From Actinomycetota bacterium (GTDB lineage: Bacteria; Actinomycetota; JAHEXW01; JAGVPG01), in contig JAGVPG010000024.1 of NCBI GenBank assembly GCA_020052375.1, forward strand, positions 1-64,000: 64,000 bases of DNA, read 5' to 3'. Position numbers and translations under genes: made by a program. This document shows positions 1 to 10,419 of the stretch, piece after piece. The notes beneath the pieces were generated by a model, which was not told where the DNA came from, made no database searches, and saw only the letters and a list, made by a program, of their open reading frames with translations. How positions within the stretch are numbered: position 1 is the first letter of the stretch; the number at the start of each line of letters is the position of its first letter.

Positions 1-2
1 CA

Positions 3-134
3 GAGGACTCAAACCTGAGAAGCGTTACAGTTACTTTAAATGGTACTTTAGGTTGCGATCAAGATGACAAACAGGCCACATTTTGGGGTATTAAGCCCGC
101 AATGACACAGGTGGGAGCGGTACTCACTGTTTAG
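3..134 (+). CDS. C-terminal fragment of an unidentified protein (5' truncated by window)
   Basis: Frame 3 stays open from the window edge for 43 codons to a TAG at 132-134. The end reads ATFWGIKPAMTQVGAVLTV, which looks like normal protein, with no low-complexity or shadow-frame character. The stop overlaps the convergent metB stop by a few bases, as at other convergent pairs in this window. The family cannot be recognised from so short a piece. It could still be a chance open frame; the sequence left of the window would decide. Confidence 0.4.
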   Translation, partial: EDSNLRSVTVTLNGTLGCDQDDKQATFWGIKPAMTQVGAVLTV

Positions 135-1264
135 AGGGATCGGGCGAGGTCTTCGATCAGATCGTCTATGTGTTCTATGCCTACGGATAACCTGATGAGG
201 TTATCGTTTATGCCGAGTCTTTTTCTTTGTTCCGGCGGGATGGAGCCGTGTGTCATCTTCGGGGGATAGCATACAAGAGACTCTACACCTCCCAGACTTT
301 CGGCAAGAGTGAATATCTTAAGCCTCGATACGAACCGTTCGACTGCCGGAAAGCCGCCCTTGATCTCGAAGCTTAGCATACCGCCGAACCCGTCCATCTG
401 CTTTTTTGCCAGTTCATTATATTTATTGTCCGCGAGCCCTGGGTAGTAGACATTCTCGATCATCGGGTGTTCGTTAAGATAAGCCGCCACAGCCATAGCA
501 TTCATCTGGTGTTCTTTCATCCTGACCGCCAGCGTTTTGATGCCGCGTAGCACCAACCAGCAATCCCATGGTCCCGGCACGGCGCCAGCCGCGTTCTGTT
601 GAAACTTCAAGGTCTTGAACAGGTCTTTGCTTGACGTGACAATGGCTCCGCCTATCGTATCGCTATGGCCCCCAAGATACTTTGTCGTGCTGTGAACGAC
701 TATATCCGCTCCATGCTCCAGAGGTCTTTGAAAATACGGGCTGGCGAACGTATTGTCGACAGCCAAGGTGATCGTATGCTTGCTTGCTATATGAGCGACA
801 TTCTTAAGGTCGACTACTTTAAGAAGCGGATTGGTCGGCGTTTCAACCCATATGAGTCCGGTGTTTTGTCTGATAGCTGAGGCCAATGATCCTAAGTCAT
901 CCAGGTCCACATATGATGTTTCGATACCCAGCGGCCTTAACGCCTTTTCGAACAGCCTGTAAGTCCCTCCGTACAGGTCATCGCCGGCAATGATGTGGTC
1001 GCCTGTCTTAAGAAGACCGGCTACGGCACTCGTCGCGGCCATTCCGGAGGCAAAAGCCAGTCCGTATTTTCCGCCCTCTAAAGATGCCACTGCTTCTTCC
1101 AGGGCTTTCCTGGTCGGATTCCCGGTCCGCGAGTATTCATATCCTTTGTGTTTACCGATTGCTTCCTGCTTGAAAGTCGACGTCTGATAAACAGGAACAG
1201 TCACCGCTCCGGTCAGCTCATCGGGTTCTTGACCGTCACGGATCGCTCTTGTCTCGAACCGCAT
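131..1264 (-). CDS. metB: Cystathionine gamma-synthase / gamma-lyase (PLP enzyme)
   Basis: Cys/Met-metabolism PLP enzyme of about 377 residues, normal for the family. The PLP lysine lies in HSTTKYLGGH near residue 195, and the N-terminus shows the family hallmark GAVTVPVYQTSTF. An ATG further upstream exists, but the one at 1264 follows a perfect AAGGAGG (1273-1279) and gives the usual N-terminus MRFETRAI, so I chose it. It is the last gene of the metY-metX-metW-radical SAM-cbs-metB operon. Because it follows a cystathionine beta-synthase, it probably acts as cystathionine gamma-lyase (cystathionine to cysteine) in reverse transsulfuration. Sequence alone does not separate synthase from lyase. 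Acts in the cytoplasm. Confidence 0.9.
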   Translation of the reverse strand: MRFETRAIRDGQEPDELTGAVTVPVYQTSTFKQEAIGKHKGYEYSRTGNPTRKALEEAVASLEGGKYGLAFASGMAATSAVAGLLKTGDHIIAGDDLYGGTYRLFEKALRPLGIETSYVDLDDLGSLASAIRQNTGLIWVETPTNPLLKVVDLKNVAHIASKHTITLAVDNTFASPYFQRPLEHGADIVVHSTTKYLGGHSDTIGGAIVTSSKDLFKTLKFQQNAAGAVPGPWDCWLVLRGIKTLAVRMKEHQMNAMAVAAYLNEHPMIENVYYPGLADNKYNELAKKQMDGFGGMLSFEIKGGFPAVERFVSRLKIFTLAESLGGVESLVCYPPKMTHGSIPPEQRKRLGINDNLIRLSVGIEHIDDLIEDLARSL

Positions 1265-1293
1265 CAGATCAGCCTCCTTCTTTATATAAGTGC

Positions 1294-2652
1294 TCATCCA
1301 AGCCATGAGTCTATAAGGTCCGTCCTTGTCACGATCCCGACCGGCACCTTTTTTCTCTTGACGATAATACCCGGGTTTCCTGATAATAACAGCCGGTATG
1401 CCTCTGATATGAGGGTTTCTTCGTCTAAAGCCGGCAAAGGCGAACCCATCACATCCGATATTATCTCTTCCGCCGCGTCGGCGCCATCGTGGAGCACCTT
1501 CATAACCGAATCTTCGTTTACACTCCCGACCACCTCTCCTTTATCTATGACAGGTAGTTGAGAGATATTATGGCGGTGCATCAAAGCGATCGCTTCAAAG
1601 AGCGTGTCGCCAGGCATGATCGAAATGATCCGGGGCATTTCCTTTTTTTGCAGTAAGACCTCTTTTATCCTAGCCTCCCGGACCTCTTTTTCTTCCAGGA
1701 ACCCGTTATCCCGCATCCATTGATCGGAATATATCTTCGTCAAATAGTTCCTTCCCGTATCTGGCAGAAGCGCGACGATATATTTCGGCTCATCCAGTCG
1801 TTGCGCATACTTCAAAGCGGCGGCCACCGCGGTTCCCGATGAACCACCGACAAGCAGCCCCTCCTCCCTTGCCAGCTTCCTCGCCGTATTGAAAGACTCT
1901 TTGTCACTGATACGCACCATATCGTCAATGACCTGTCTGTTGAACGTCTTAGGCACAAAATCTTCACCTATGCCTTCCACTTTCCACGACTTCGGACTAT
2001 CACCCGAAAGAATGGAACCTTCAGGGTCCGCGCCTATTACCTGAATGTCCTGATTTTTTTCTTTCAAGAACTTACCCGTTCCTGAAATTGTTCCCGCCGT
2101 TCCCATGCCTGCGACAAATACATCCACCTTTCCACCGGAGTCTTCCCATATCTCCGGTCCGGTCGTCAGATAATGGGCTTGCGGATTGCCTGGATTCGCG
2201 AACTGGTTGGGCCTGACCGCTCCGGGTATCTCTTTTGCCAGGCGATCAGCCACACCGTTATAGCTTTCCGGTGAATCCGGCGGTACCGCCGTCTTCGTTA
2301 TGACCACCTCCGCTCCGTAAGCTTTTAAGAGATCTATTTTGTCTCCACTCATCTTGTCGGGCATGACAAAGATCATCCTGTATCCTTTGATCGCCGCTGC
2401 CAGCGCAAGGCCGACACCGGTATTGCCGGCTGTCGCTTCGACTATAGTGCCGCCCGGTTTTAAGGCCCCCTCCTTCTCGGCTGCTTCGATCATCGCCAGC
2501 CCGATCCTGTCTTTTACGCTACCCCCAGGATTAAAATACTCGACCTTTACATAGATCTTCGATTTGACATCTCCGGTTATCTTGTTGAGTTTAATAAGCG
2601 GCGTCTTTCCGATCGTCTCCAGTACGTTTTCATATTCGCGGCTCATTTTCAT
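1294..2652 (-). CDS. cbs: Cystathionine beta-synthase with C-terminal CBS domains
   Basis: 452 residues. The fold-type II PLP domain runs over about residues 1-320, with the PLP lysine in NPGGSVKDR (K47) and the phosphate-binding loop GGSSGTA near 270. Two CBS motifs follow (about 335-452). The long form with EGIGEDFVP resembles true cystathionine beta-synthases more than plain cysteine synthases. The expected reaction is serine + homocysteine to cystathionine; O-acetylserine sulfhydrylase activity cannot be excluded. The start overlaps the upstream stop (ATGA). A second in-frame ATG at 2646 has comparable spacing from the AAAGGAG at 2657-2663. With metB downstream this gives a homocysteine-to-cysteine route. 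The CBS pair suggests allosteric control by an adenosyl ligand (inference). Confidence 0.9.
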   Translation of the reverse strand: MKMSREYENVLETIGKTPLIKLNKITGDVKSKIYVKVEYFNPGGSVKDRIGLAMIEAAEKEGALKPGGTIVEATAGNTGVGLALAAAIKGYRMIFVMPDKMSGDKIDLLKAYGAEVVITKTAVPPDSPESYNGVADRLAKEIPGAVRPNQFANPGNPQAHYLTTGPEIWEDSGGKVDVFVAGMGTAGTISGTGKFLKEKNQDIQVIGADPEGSILSGDSPKSWKVEGIGEDFVPKTFNRQVIDDMVRISDKESFNTARKLAREEGLLVGGSSGTAVAAALKYAQRLDEPKYIVALLPDTGRNYLTKIYSDQWMRDNGFLEEKEVREARIKEVLLQKKEMPRIISIMPGDTLFEAIALMHRHNISQLPVIDKGEVVGSVNEDSVMKVLHDGADAAEEIISDVMGSPLPALDEETLISEAYRLLLSGNPGIIVKRKKVPVGIVTRTDLIDSWLG

Positions 2653-3791
2653 TCGACTCCTTTCAAACGTAGGGCATCGTGCAGCAATGAGTTACCGTCA
2701 CACCTGTAGCAGTGGTTCTCCGTGCCCGCCGGTATCGCGGTGTCATATACGATCTCTGCAGCCTCAAGTATCGTCTCGAGAAACCACTGTGACGAAGGAG
2801 CTCTATGCCCTTCGAGCATGGAACCAGGGTTTGGTGACCAGGCAAAAGGAACGACGTTAGCCCCGATGCTTGTGACTGCTTTCACCCCTTCCAAGAAGGT
2901 CTTCTTCGGCTCCAATCCCATCACAAAAACCGCGTATACGTTCCCTGCTCCGAAGATATCTATGGCCGTCTTGATCGAATCGATGAACTCGTCGTGGCTT
3001 ACGCTGTCGGATTTTCCGGGGCATATCGCCCGGTATAGAGGTTCGTCCCATATCTCCATGCTATACCCGATAGCTTGTATCCCCGCTTCATGGTATGCCT
3101 TGAGGTCATCTTTGTTCCTTGCCGGCGAAGGCAGTATCGTTCCCGGGATCGTATCGAATCCTGTGTGTCTTCTGATCGAATCCAGGATCGTACAAAGCAC
3201 GTCGACCTCTTTTTGACGGTCAAAGCATCCCCCTGTCAGGAGGACATGTTTTGCTTGTCCTTCGGAGAAAGCCGCTGCCGCGACTTCGCCGATCTCTTCG
3301 CTATCCTTCTTCCTTAAAACCGAATCATAGGTGACAGTAGTAGAAACCAGGTTGCAGAAGAGACACTGCTTGCCCCTGGCAAAATGACTGCAGAAGTTCT
3401 GGTAGCAGAAGAATAGGCAATCAGCCCCGCCTATCTGTCCGATCTTGACCATCTCCCTACCGCTCTTTGTCTTCCTTTTGTAGAATGCAGGCCGCGGAAG
3501 CCACTCGACGGGGCCTATTTTCCGCCGTCCCTTAAGCAAGACCAAGCCGTTCCCGGTCGCATCGATCCAGTAAGAAGATCTGGTGTTCATCCTAAGCTGG
3601 ACTATCGTCCCGTCTTGAAGGACAAAGTCATCGGGAAGCGCTATCCCTACATGGTCTTCGAAATCCCAGCCGAAAAGGCCGTGGTTTTGCTCCTTGTATT
3701 GCGTCCCGATACCTGAAAGCGCCTTGTCTGTCACCCATAGGCCTTCGCTCAGCAACTCTGCTTTTAGTTCTATGTTTTTTTGTTTGTTCAT
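2649..3791 (-). CDS. Radical SAM protein of unknown function in the met operon
   Basis: 380 residues. A likely cluster-binding motif CSHFARGKQCLFC (about residues 133-145) has spacing CX8CX2C rather than the canonical CX3CX2C. A glycine-rich LLTGGCFDRQ and an EIWDE segment follow, as in radical SAM barrels. A terminal YRCDGNS near the end supplies another cysteine. About 100 residues precede the cluster motif and look like a separate small domain. It sits between metW and cbs, overlaps cbs by 4 bp, and so is transcribed with sulfur amino-acid genes; a role in sulfur or methyl-thio metabolism is inference only. I do not recognise a characterised orthologue. Confidence 0.75.
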   Translation of the reverse strand: MNKQKNIELKAELLSEGLWVTDKALSGIGTQYKEQNHGLFGWDFEDHVGIALPDDFVLQDGTIVQLRMNTRSSYWIDATGNGLVLLKGRRKIGPVEWLPRPAFYKRKTKSGREMVKIGQIGGADCLFFCYQNFCSHFARGKQCLFCNLVSTTVTYDSVLRKKDSEEIGEVAAAAFSEGQAKHVLLTGGCFDRQKEVDVLCTILDSIRRHTGFDTIPGTILPSPARNKDDLKAYHEAGIQAIGYSMEIWDEPLYRAICPGKSDSVSHDEFIDSIKTAIDIFGAGNVYAVFVMGLEPKKTFLEGVKAVTSIGANVVPFAWSPNPGSMLEGHRAPSSQWFLETILEAAEIVYDTAIPAGTENHCYRCDGNSLLHDALRLKGVE

Positions 3792-3800
3792 GTCACTTCC

Positions 3801-4397
3801 TCACTTTGTGATCAGAAACAGTCCGGTAAGAGCAGTCAGATTAGGTGCGACCTTAACTCTGCCATGTCGTCCTATATAAGCTGTTTTTTCGATTATTACG
3901 TTTTTATCCCGGCACCAACCTTCAAAGTCGCGGATGCTCAAGAAATGAAGGTTCGGGGTATCATGCCATTCATAAGGTAAAGACGGTGTGACTGGAGTCT
4001 TTCCCTTAACGAGTATCTGCCAGCGAGCTTGATAATGCGCGAAGTTGGAGAAGCTTACTATGACCTTCTTGCTGATGCGGAGGGCCTCTTTAAGCACAGC
4101 ATCCGGCCTACCGACAACCCGCTGCATGCTTCGCTTAAAGACTGTAAAGTCGTATATCCCGTCGTTATAGTCGGACAGGGCTTCGTCGATCTCCTCATGA
4201 AGAACGTTCAACCCTTTCTTAACGCAGCTGTATACCGATCCATCGTCTATCTCGATGCCTTGAGCGCGAACACGCTTTTCGGCGATGAGCTGAGCAAGCA
4301 GCTCACCGTCACCGCATCCCAGCTCAAGGACTTTCGAGCCCGGCTCGATCCAGTCGACGATTATTCTATTTTCGATATCGTCTATGTCAGATCTCAT
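3801..4397 (-). CDS. metW: MetW methyltransferase-fold partner of MetX
   Basis: About 198 residues. Class I SAM-methyltransferase fold with motif I VLELGCGDGELL near the N-terminus, the strong MetW signature. It is followed by KRSMQRVVGRPDAVLKEALRISKK and SFSNFAHYQARWQILVKGKTP, also typical of MetW. The start ATG 4397 gives the standard MetW beginning MRSDI; an ATG three codons earlier is possible. The gene overlaps the 3' end of metX, so translation is coupled. MetW is known to activate homoserine O-acyltransferase (MetX) in proteobacterial systems; a metX-metW pair is less common in actinobacterial lineages. Confidence 0.88.
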   Translation of the reverse strand: MRSDIDDIENRIIVDWIEPGSKVLELGCGDGELLAQLIAEKRVRAQGIEIDDGSVYSCVKKGLNVLHEEIDEALSDYNDGIYDFTVFKRSMQRVVGRPDAVLKEALRISKKVIVSFSNFAHYQARWQILVKGKTPVTPSLPYEWHDTPNLHFLSIRDFEGWCRDKNVIIEKTAYIGRHGRVKVAPNLTALTGLFLITK

Positions 4398-5496
4398 AAT
4401 CCACATCCGTTATTCCGCTCGAGACTTTGTCTAAAAAGTGACTTATAAGGTAGGTCTGCTTGTCGGCTTCCAGCAAGAACGCGTCGTGACCGTAAGTCGA
4501 ATCGATCTCGCAGTATGTCGCATCGACGCCGGTTTTTTTGCATGCTTTAACGATCTCCAGCGACTGATACGACGGATATAGCCAATCCGATTTGAAAGAC
4601 AATACCAGCACTTTCGCGGACAGGTCCTTGAAAGCGTTGTCGATCCCTCTTCCGTTCCAGGCGTTATATGAATCGATGGCTCTGGTTATATACAGATAAG
4701 AATTGGCATCGAAACGGTCGACGAAGCTTTTTCCTTTGTGCTGAAGGTAACTTTCCACGCCTGATCCCCGGCCGAACTTCTCTGTCATGGATCCATCGCT
4801 CATATAGGTGATATGGCCGATCATCCGGGCGACCGCCAGTCCTTTTGCGGGAACCGATGATGTCCTGTAATAATCTCCGTGGTGCCATGACCGGTCGGCC
4901 ATTATGGCTTGCCTTCCGACTTCGTTGAAAGCGATCTGCTGGGGCGAATGCTTGGCGGCAGTGGCTATTATGATCGCGCTTTGCACATGATCAGGGTAGG
5001 CGACCAGCCATTCTAATACCTGCTGGCCGCCCATCGAACCGCCGGCTACAGAAAAAAGTTTCTCTATTCCAAGATACTCAAGCAGACACTTTTGAACCGC
5101 GACCATGTCCTGGAGGCTTATTTCAGGAAAACCGATCCCGTAAGCTTCTCCGGTTGCGGGATTTATTGATGACGGACCTGTCGTCCCTTTGCAGCCGCCG
5201 AGTACGTTCGAACAGACAACAAAGTACTTGTCTGTATCGAAGGCCTTGCCAGGTCCGATCATTCCATCCCACCAACCCGGTTTTTTGTCTCCCCGGTGCC
5301 ACCCGGCGGCATGGGCATCACCTGAAAAAGCATGCAGGATCAGTATGGTATTCGATCTTTCTTTATCCGGTTTACCGTAAGTCTCGTACGCCACTGTGAT
5401 CGGACCGAGCTTCTTACCTGTCTCAAGCGCGAACTCATTCGGCGGATGAGCAAACGTATAGTATTGTGTCTTTACAAAACTGACACTTTTTTCCAC
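4387..5496 (-). CDS. metX: Homoserine O-acetyltransferase
   Basis: 369 residues, alpha/beta-hydrolase fold. The nucleophile serine lies in VAGGSMGGQQ (S154), with the catalytic Asp in SFKSDWLYP and the His in YGHDAFL near the C-terminus. The N-terminal TYGKPDKERSNTILILHA and NVLGGCKGTTGPSS are classic MetX motifs. The start is a GTG directly after the metY stop (TAAGTG). It acylates homoserine to feed the sulfhydrylase MetY. Acetyl and succinyl donors cannot be separated with certainty by eye. Second gene of the operon. Confidence 0.93.
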   Translation of the reverse strand: MEKSVSFVKTQYYTFAHPPNEFALETGKKLGPITVAYETYGKPDKERSNTILILHAFSGDAHAAGWHRGDKKPGWWDGMIGPGKAFDTDKYFVVCSNVLGGCKGTTGPSSINPATGEAYGIGFPEISLQDMVAVQKCLLEYLGIEKLFSVAGGSMGGQQVLEWLVAYPDHVQSAIIIATAAKHSPQQIAFNEVGRQAIMADRSWHHGDYYRTSSVPAKGLAVARMIGHITYMSDGSMTEKFGRGSGVESYLQHKGKSFVDRFDANSYLYITRAIDSYNAWNGRGIDNAFKDLSAKVLVLSFKSDWLYPSYQSLEIVKACKKTGVDATYCEIDSTYGHDAFLLEADKQTYLISHFLDKVSSGITDVDYEI

Positions 5497-7003
<1,507 letters not shown>

Positions 7004-7050
7004 TACGTACCTTTCTTATTATCGTATTTCCTATCGGATTACTTGGGTAT

Positions 7051-7079
7051 ATTATACAAGCCATTTCCTATCCTGTCAA
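7051..7079 (-). promoter_or_regulatory. Sigma-70-type promoter of the met operon
   Basis: On the minus strand, TTGACA (7074-7079), a 17-base spacer, and TATAAT (7051-7056): a full consensus match. The transcription start should lie near 7044, giving a leader of about 250 nt before metY. Confidence 0.85.
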
Positions 7080-7221
7080 GCATATTTATTTTAATAACTG
7101 AGCGCTTAGGAGCAGGGGGTTGAAGAGCTTAAATAACTGCTGGTCTCGATCCGTAAGTTGTATTTGGTGAATGGTGAATAAAGTTAATAATGATAATAGG
7201 GTGCATGAGACATGATGCTCT

Positions 7222-7317
7222 GTATTTTCCCCCTTCCTTTAAGGGAGGGGGTCAGGGGGAAGGTGGTTTCTCCACCCCCTCCTTTAATTCCTCCCCCTCT
7301 AAGGGGGAGGAAAATAC
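7222..7317. repeat. Palindromic element, family CCTCCCCC/GGGGGAGG (copy 1)
   Basis: Perfect terminal inverted repeats GTATTTTCC (7222-7230) and GGAAAATAC (7309-7317) enclose runs of C and G able to fold into nested hairpins. The core CCCCCTCCTTTAATTCCTCC recurs at 32756. Related copies lie at 32755-32806 and 63342-63393. No ORF inside. Likely a non-autonomous palindromic repeat. Confidence 0.7.
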
Positions 7318-7323
7318 CATTTT

Positions 7324-7377
7324 GTACTCACAGTAGGTGAGAACAATGATAATACACATCTGTGCTGACGCGTAGAA
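7324..7377. repeat. Direct-repeat copy related to the 7671-7828 element
   Basis: A 54-bp stretch matching 7668-7721 with about ten differences (shared CTCACAGTAGG, GAACAATGATA, ACACATCTGTGCT). It looks like a solo arm of the MITE-like element at 7671-7828; I saw no second arm next to it. Confidence 0.6.
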
Positions 7378-7434
7378 ATGAATGGCAGATAGTAGGTTGA
7401 AAGGATCTGAAAGTGTGAAGGAGATCTTAAATTA

Positions 7435-7459
7435 GCCGACCTGAAGGTCGGCGGCTACA
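7435..7459. repeat. GCCGACCT-GA-AGGTCGGC palindrome, copy 1
   Basis: 8-bp perfect inverted repeat with a 2-nt centre followed by GGCTACA. The same element occurs at 10383-10407, 35478-35503 (inverted) and 45287-45312, plus a decayed half near 35337-35351. Confidence 0.8.
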
Positions 7460-7670
7460 TTAATATTGCGTGCGAGCAGGAGGCGTAAGCAAAAGCATTA
7501 TACATACTGTGCCTGGGGAGGTTGAAGAATTCTTCGAGCGGGATATCTTTAGCGAGAAGATTTACTTCAACCTAACCCGGACACTCACTTTTTACTCTTT
7601 TATGTGAGGTCAGACGGAGTCGGCAACACGCAAACTTGACACGCTTCAAACGAGCTACTAATATTCTGTG

Positions 7671-7828
7671 CTCACAGTAGGCGCGAACAATGATATTACA
7701 CATCTGTGCTAGTGCGCGGAATAAACTATTGCTGAATGTGACTTAGCAAGAACAAATGAGGTCACATGAAGCAAAATTTTATGCAGCGCGTAGCACTCAT
7801 ATTTAACAGTGTTCGCGCCGACTGCGAG
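7671..7828. mobile_element. MITE-like 158-bp element with long imperfect terminal inverted repeats
   Basis: The left end CTCACAGTAGGCGCGAACA and the reverse complement of the right end CTCGCAGTCGGCGCGAACA match at 21 of the first 25 positions. Similarity continues (TGCTA..GCGC) for roughly 50 bp into each arm. There is no coding capacity. The right end abuts the 3' end of copA. A transposase source was not found in the window. Confidence 0.5.
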
Positions 7829-7831
7829 GAC

Positions 7832-10105
7832 TCACTTATTTAACGATGGTTTGAAGCGTCTCAAGAGCAAGCTGTTGCTGACGACGGAGACCGAGCTTAG
7901 TGCCATGGCGGCCCCCGCGATCTCCGGCCGCAACATCAGATGAAAGAACGGATATAATACACCGGCTGCCACCGGAATGCCTAGCGTGTTATAGAACAGC
8001 GCCCAGAACATGTTCATCTTGATCTTCCAGATCGTCGCCTTGCTCAGCTCGATCGCGGTCACCACATCCCGCAGATCGTCTTTGATGAGCACTATGTCGC
8101 CCGTCTCGACCGCGATGTCCGTGCCACTCCCGAGCGCCATGCCTATGTCAGACTGCGCCAGCGCGGGAGCGTCGTTTATGCCGTCCCCGACCATCGCGAC
8201 CGTCTTGCCGTCTTTCTGCAACTTGGCGACCTCCGCCGCCTTGTCCTGTGGCAGGACCTCTGCGAGCACACGGTCGATGCTCGCCTGACGGGCGATCGCG
8301 TCAGCGGTCCTCTTGTTGTCACCCGTGATCATCGCTACCTCGATGTCCATCGCATGGAGCCGCTCTACAGCTTCCTTTGAGTTGTCCTTCAATGTATCGG
8401 CTACCGCGATCATAGCCGCAGGTTTTCCGTCAATAACAAGGATCATGACGGTCTTCCCTTCGTTTTCCAGTCTCTCAAGATCTAATTCGAAAGAACCGGT
8501 AGCAACATCGACATCGCTCATGAGTTTCCTGTTACCAAGCAGAACTTCTTTACCGTCTATCCTTCCCTTTACACCATGTCCCGGGACCGCTTCGAAATCA
8601 GTTACCTGCGGTATATCAAGCCCTTGTTCCTGAGCTTTGTTTACGATGGCCTCGGCTAGAGGGTGCTCCGAGCCCTTCTCTATGCCCGCGGCCGTCTTAA
8701 GAAACCCGTTTATCTCTTCCAGCGCAGCCGGTCTTGTTGGACTTTGTAAAGCTACGATGTCCGTCACCACCGGTTTGCCGGTCGTAAGAGTGCCTGTTTT
8801 ATCGAAGACTATTGTATTAAGCTTGTACGCGTTCTCTAGCGCTTCGCCGCTCTTTATGAGGATGCCGTTCTCCGCCCCTTTGCCCGTTCCGACCATGATG
8901 GCAGTCGGTGTCGCGAGACCCAGGGCACACGGGCAGGCGATGACCAGAACAGCCGTCCCGGCAAGCATCGCAAAGACGAACGCGTTGCTCTGCGGGAATA
9001 TGAAATACCAGACAGCGAACGTCGCGATCGCCGCGACAACGACCGCCGGTACGAAGTAAGCCGATACCTGGTCAGCGAACCTCTGAATGGGTGCTTTGCT
9101 CCCCTGGGCCTCCTCGACCAGCTTGATGATCTGCGCCAGCGTGGTATTGGCGCCGACCTTCGTCGCTTCGAAGGTTATGAATCCGTTCTTATTGATGGTC
9201 GCCCCGACGACCTCGCTGCCGACATCCTTCTCGACCGGAACACTCTCCCCGGTAAGCATCGATTCATCGATAGATGTATGCCCTTCGATGATCTTCCCGT
9301 CGACCGGGACCTTCTCGCCCGGGCGGACGATCACTTTGTCGCCTACGACGACATCGTCGATCGATATCTCCATCTCCTGGCCGTCCCTTATCACACGGGC
9401 CGTTTTAGGCGATAGTCCCATAAGTTTCTTGATCGCGTCGCTCGTCCTGCCCTTGGCCCTCGCTTCCAGGAGTTTACCCAAAAGAACAAAGGTGATCAGA
9501 AGAGCGGCCGTCTCATAGAAGACCTCTCCATCCTTCAAAACGAATGTCGCGACGACGCTATAGATATAGGCCGCCGACGTGCCGATCGCGATTAAAAGAT
9601 CCATGTTGCCACGGAGCTTGCGCAGCGCGTAGTAGGAGCCCCGGTAGAAACGGTACCCTGCGATAAACTGGACGGGCGTCGCCAGCAGAAAGAGGACGAG
9701 CTTGTGGTACGGCCAGTCCATGAACATCATCAAGAAACCGGGGACGAACTTTTCCAGCCCCATCATAGGCAGACTCAAGATCAGCAGCGGGATACTCAAA
9801 GTAAGACTGAAGTAGAAGAGATACAGGATGTGACGGTACTCGCGTTCCTGTTCTTCCCGTTGTGTGTCCTTGCCGGCGCCCTCTTCTATCTCCGACGCCG
9901 TATATCCGGTATTTTCGATCACCTTGATGATGCCGGATAGTTTTATAACATCATCATCGTATTCGACCGTTGCGCGTTCGGTCGCCAGGTTGACGTTCGC
10001 CTTTATTACACCGTCCACCTCATTCAAACCCATCTCTATGATCTGCTGGCAGCTTGCGCAATGCATGCCGCCCACTGCCAGCGTCACCTTTTTAACGGCC
10101 ACCAT
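7832..10105 (-). CDS. copA: Copper-exporting P1B-type ATPase
   Basis: 757 residues. One N-terminal HMA domain with GMHCASC (residues 13-19), then membrane segments, TGES actuator loop, CPC ion-binding motif ([15 protein letters not shown]), phosphorylation site [15 protein letters not shown] (HP motif) and [10 protein letters not shown]. The CPC plus C-terminal membrane pair fit Cu(I) export across the cytoplasmic membrane. The start ATG follows AAGGAGGG at 8 nt. Last gene of the BlaI-M56-SafE-cupredoxin-CopZ-CopA run, so probably expressed from the BlaI-controlled promoter near 13650. Confidence 0.95.
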   Translation of the reverse strand: MVAVKKVTLAVGGMHCASCQQIIEMGLNEVDGVIKANVNLATERATVEYDDDVIKLSGIIKVIENTGYTASEIEEGAGKDTQREEQEREYRHILYLFYFSLTLSIPLLILSLPMMGLEKFVPGFLMMFMDWPYHKLVLFLLATPVQFIAGYRFYRGSYYALRKLRGNMDLLIAIGTSAAYIYSVVATFVLKDGEVFYETAALLITFVLLGKLLEARAKGRTSDAIKKLMGLSPKTARVIRDGQEMEISIDDVVVGDKVIVRPGEKVPVDGKIIEGHTSIDESMLTGESVPVEKDVGSEVVGATINKNGFITFEATKVGANTTLAQIIKLVEEAQGSKAPIQRFADQVSAYFVPAVVVAAIATFAVWYFIFPQSNAFVFAMLAGTAVLVIACPCALGLATPTAIMVGTGKGAENGILIKSGEALENAYKLNTIVFDKTGTLTTGKPVVTDIVALQSPTRPAALEEINGFLKTAAGIEKGSEHPLAEAIVNKAQEQGLDIPQVTDFEAVPGHGVKGRIDGKEVLLGNRKLMSDVDVATGSFELDLERLENEGKTVMILVIDGKPAAMIAVADTLKDNSKEAVERLHAMDIEVAMITGDNKRTADAIARQASIDRVLAEVLPQDKAAEVAKLQKDGKTVAMVGDGINDAPALAQSDIGMALGSGTDIAVETGDIVLIKDDLRDVVTAIELSKATIWKIKMNMFWALFYNTLGIPVAAGVLYPFFHLMLRPEIAGAAMALSSVSVVSNSLLLRRFKPSLNK

Positions 10106-10126
10106 TTATATGACCCTCCTTCAATA

Positions 10127-10357
10127 TCAAGCTAATACCGTCGCTTGATACCCGGCTTCCTCTATTGTCCCGAGTATTTTTACCATGTCTACTTTTTCCT
10201 GATCGAAACTAACGGTCGTTTCTTGTTTGATATAGTCCGATCTCGCTTCTTCCACGCCTTCCAGCTTCCTGAGCTTAAGCTCTATCAGCATACTACAACT
10301 CGGGCAATGCATCCCCGTCGTAGATAGCTTCACCGTAGTCAACGTAGTCTCCGTCAT
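10127..10357 (-). CDS. copZ: CopZ-like copper chaperone (HMA domain)
   Basis: 76 residues forming a single heavy-metal-associated domain with GMHCPSC near residue 15 and GYQATVLA at the end, as in CopZ. It follows AGGAGGG with good spacing and lies 21 bp before copA. Expected to bind Cu(I) in the cytoplasm and hand it to CopA. The short distance and shared direction support co-expression. Confidence 0.9.
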   Translation of the reverse strand: MTETTLTTVKLSTTGMHCPSCSMLIELKLRKLEGVEEARSDYIKQETTVSFDQEKVDMVKILGTIEEAGYQATVLA

Positions 10358-10382
10358 GACAATCCCTCCTGTCCATTCTTAA

Positions 10383-10407
10383 GCCGACCTGAAGGTCGGC
10401 GGCTACA
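10383..10407. repeat. GCCGACCT-GA-AGGTCGGC palindrome, copy 2
   Basis: Identical to the copy at 7435-7459 including the trailing GGCTACA. It lies between copZ and the cupredoxin gene, inside the putative copper operon transcript, and could fold as a small hairpin. Confidence 0.8.
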
Positions 10408-10419
10408 CATTCTTCAGCT

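Larger units (their letters stand above)
7081..7831. other. 750-bp gene-free region with repeats
   Basis: No convincing ORF on either strand. It holds a CCTCCCCC/GGGGGAGG palindromic element (7222-7317), one GCCGACCT palindrome (7435-7459), a 54-bp direct repeat (7324-7377 and 7668-7721), and a MITE-like inverted-repeat element (7671-7828) that ends at the copA stop. A further 8-bp inverted pair, GGTTGAAG (7520-7527) and CTTCAACC (7565-7572), encloses a small stem-loop. The remainder is unassigned. Confidence 0.7.
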
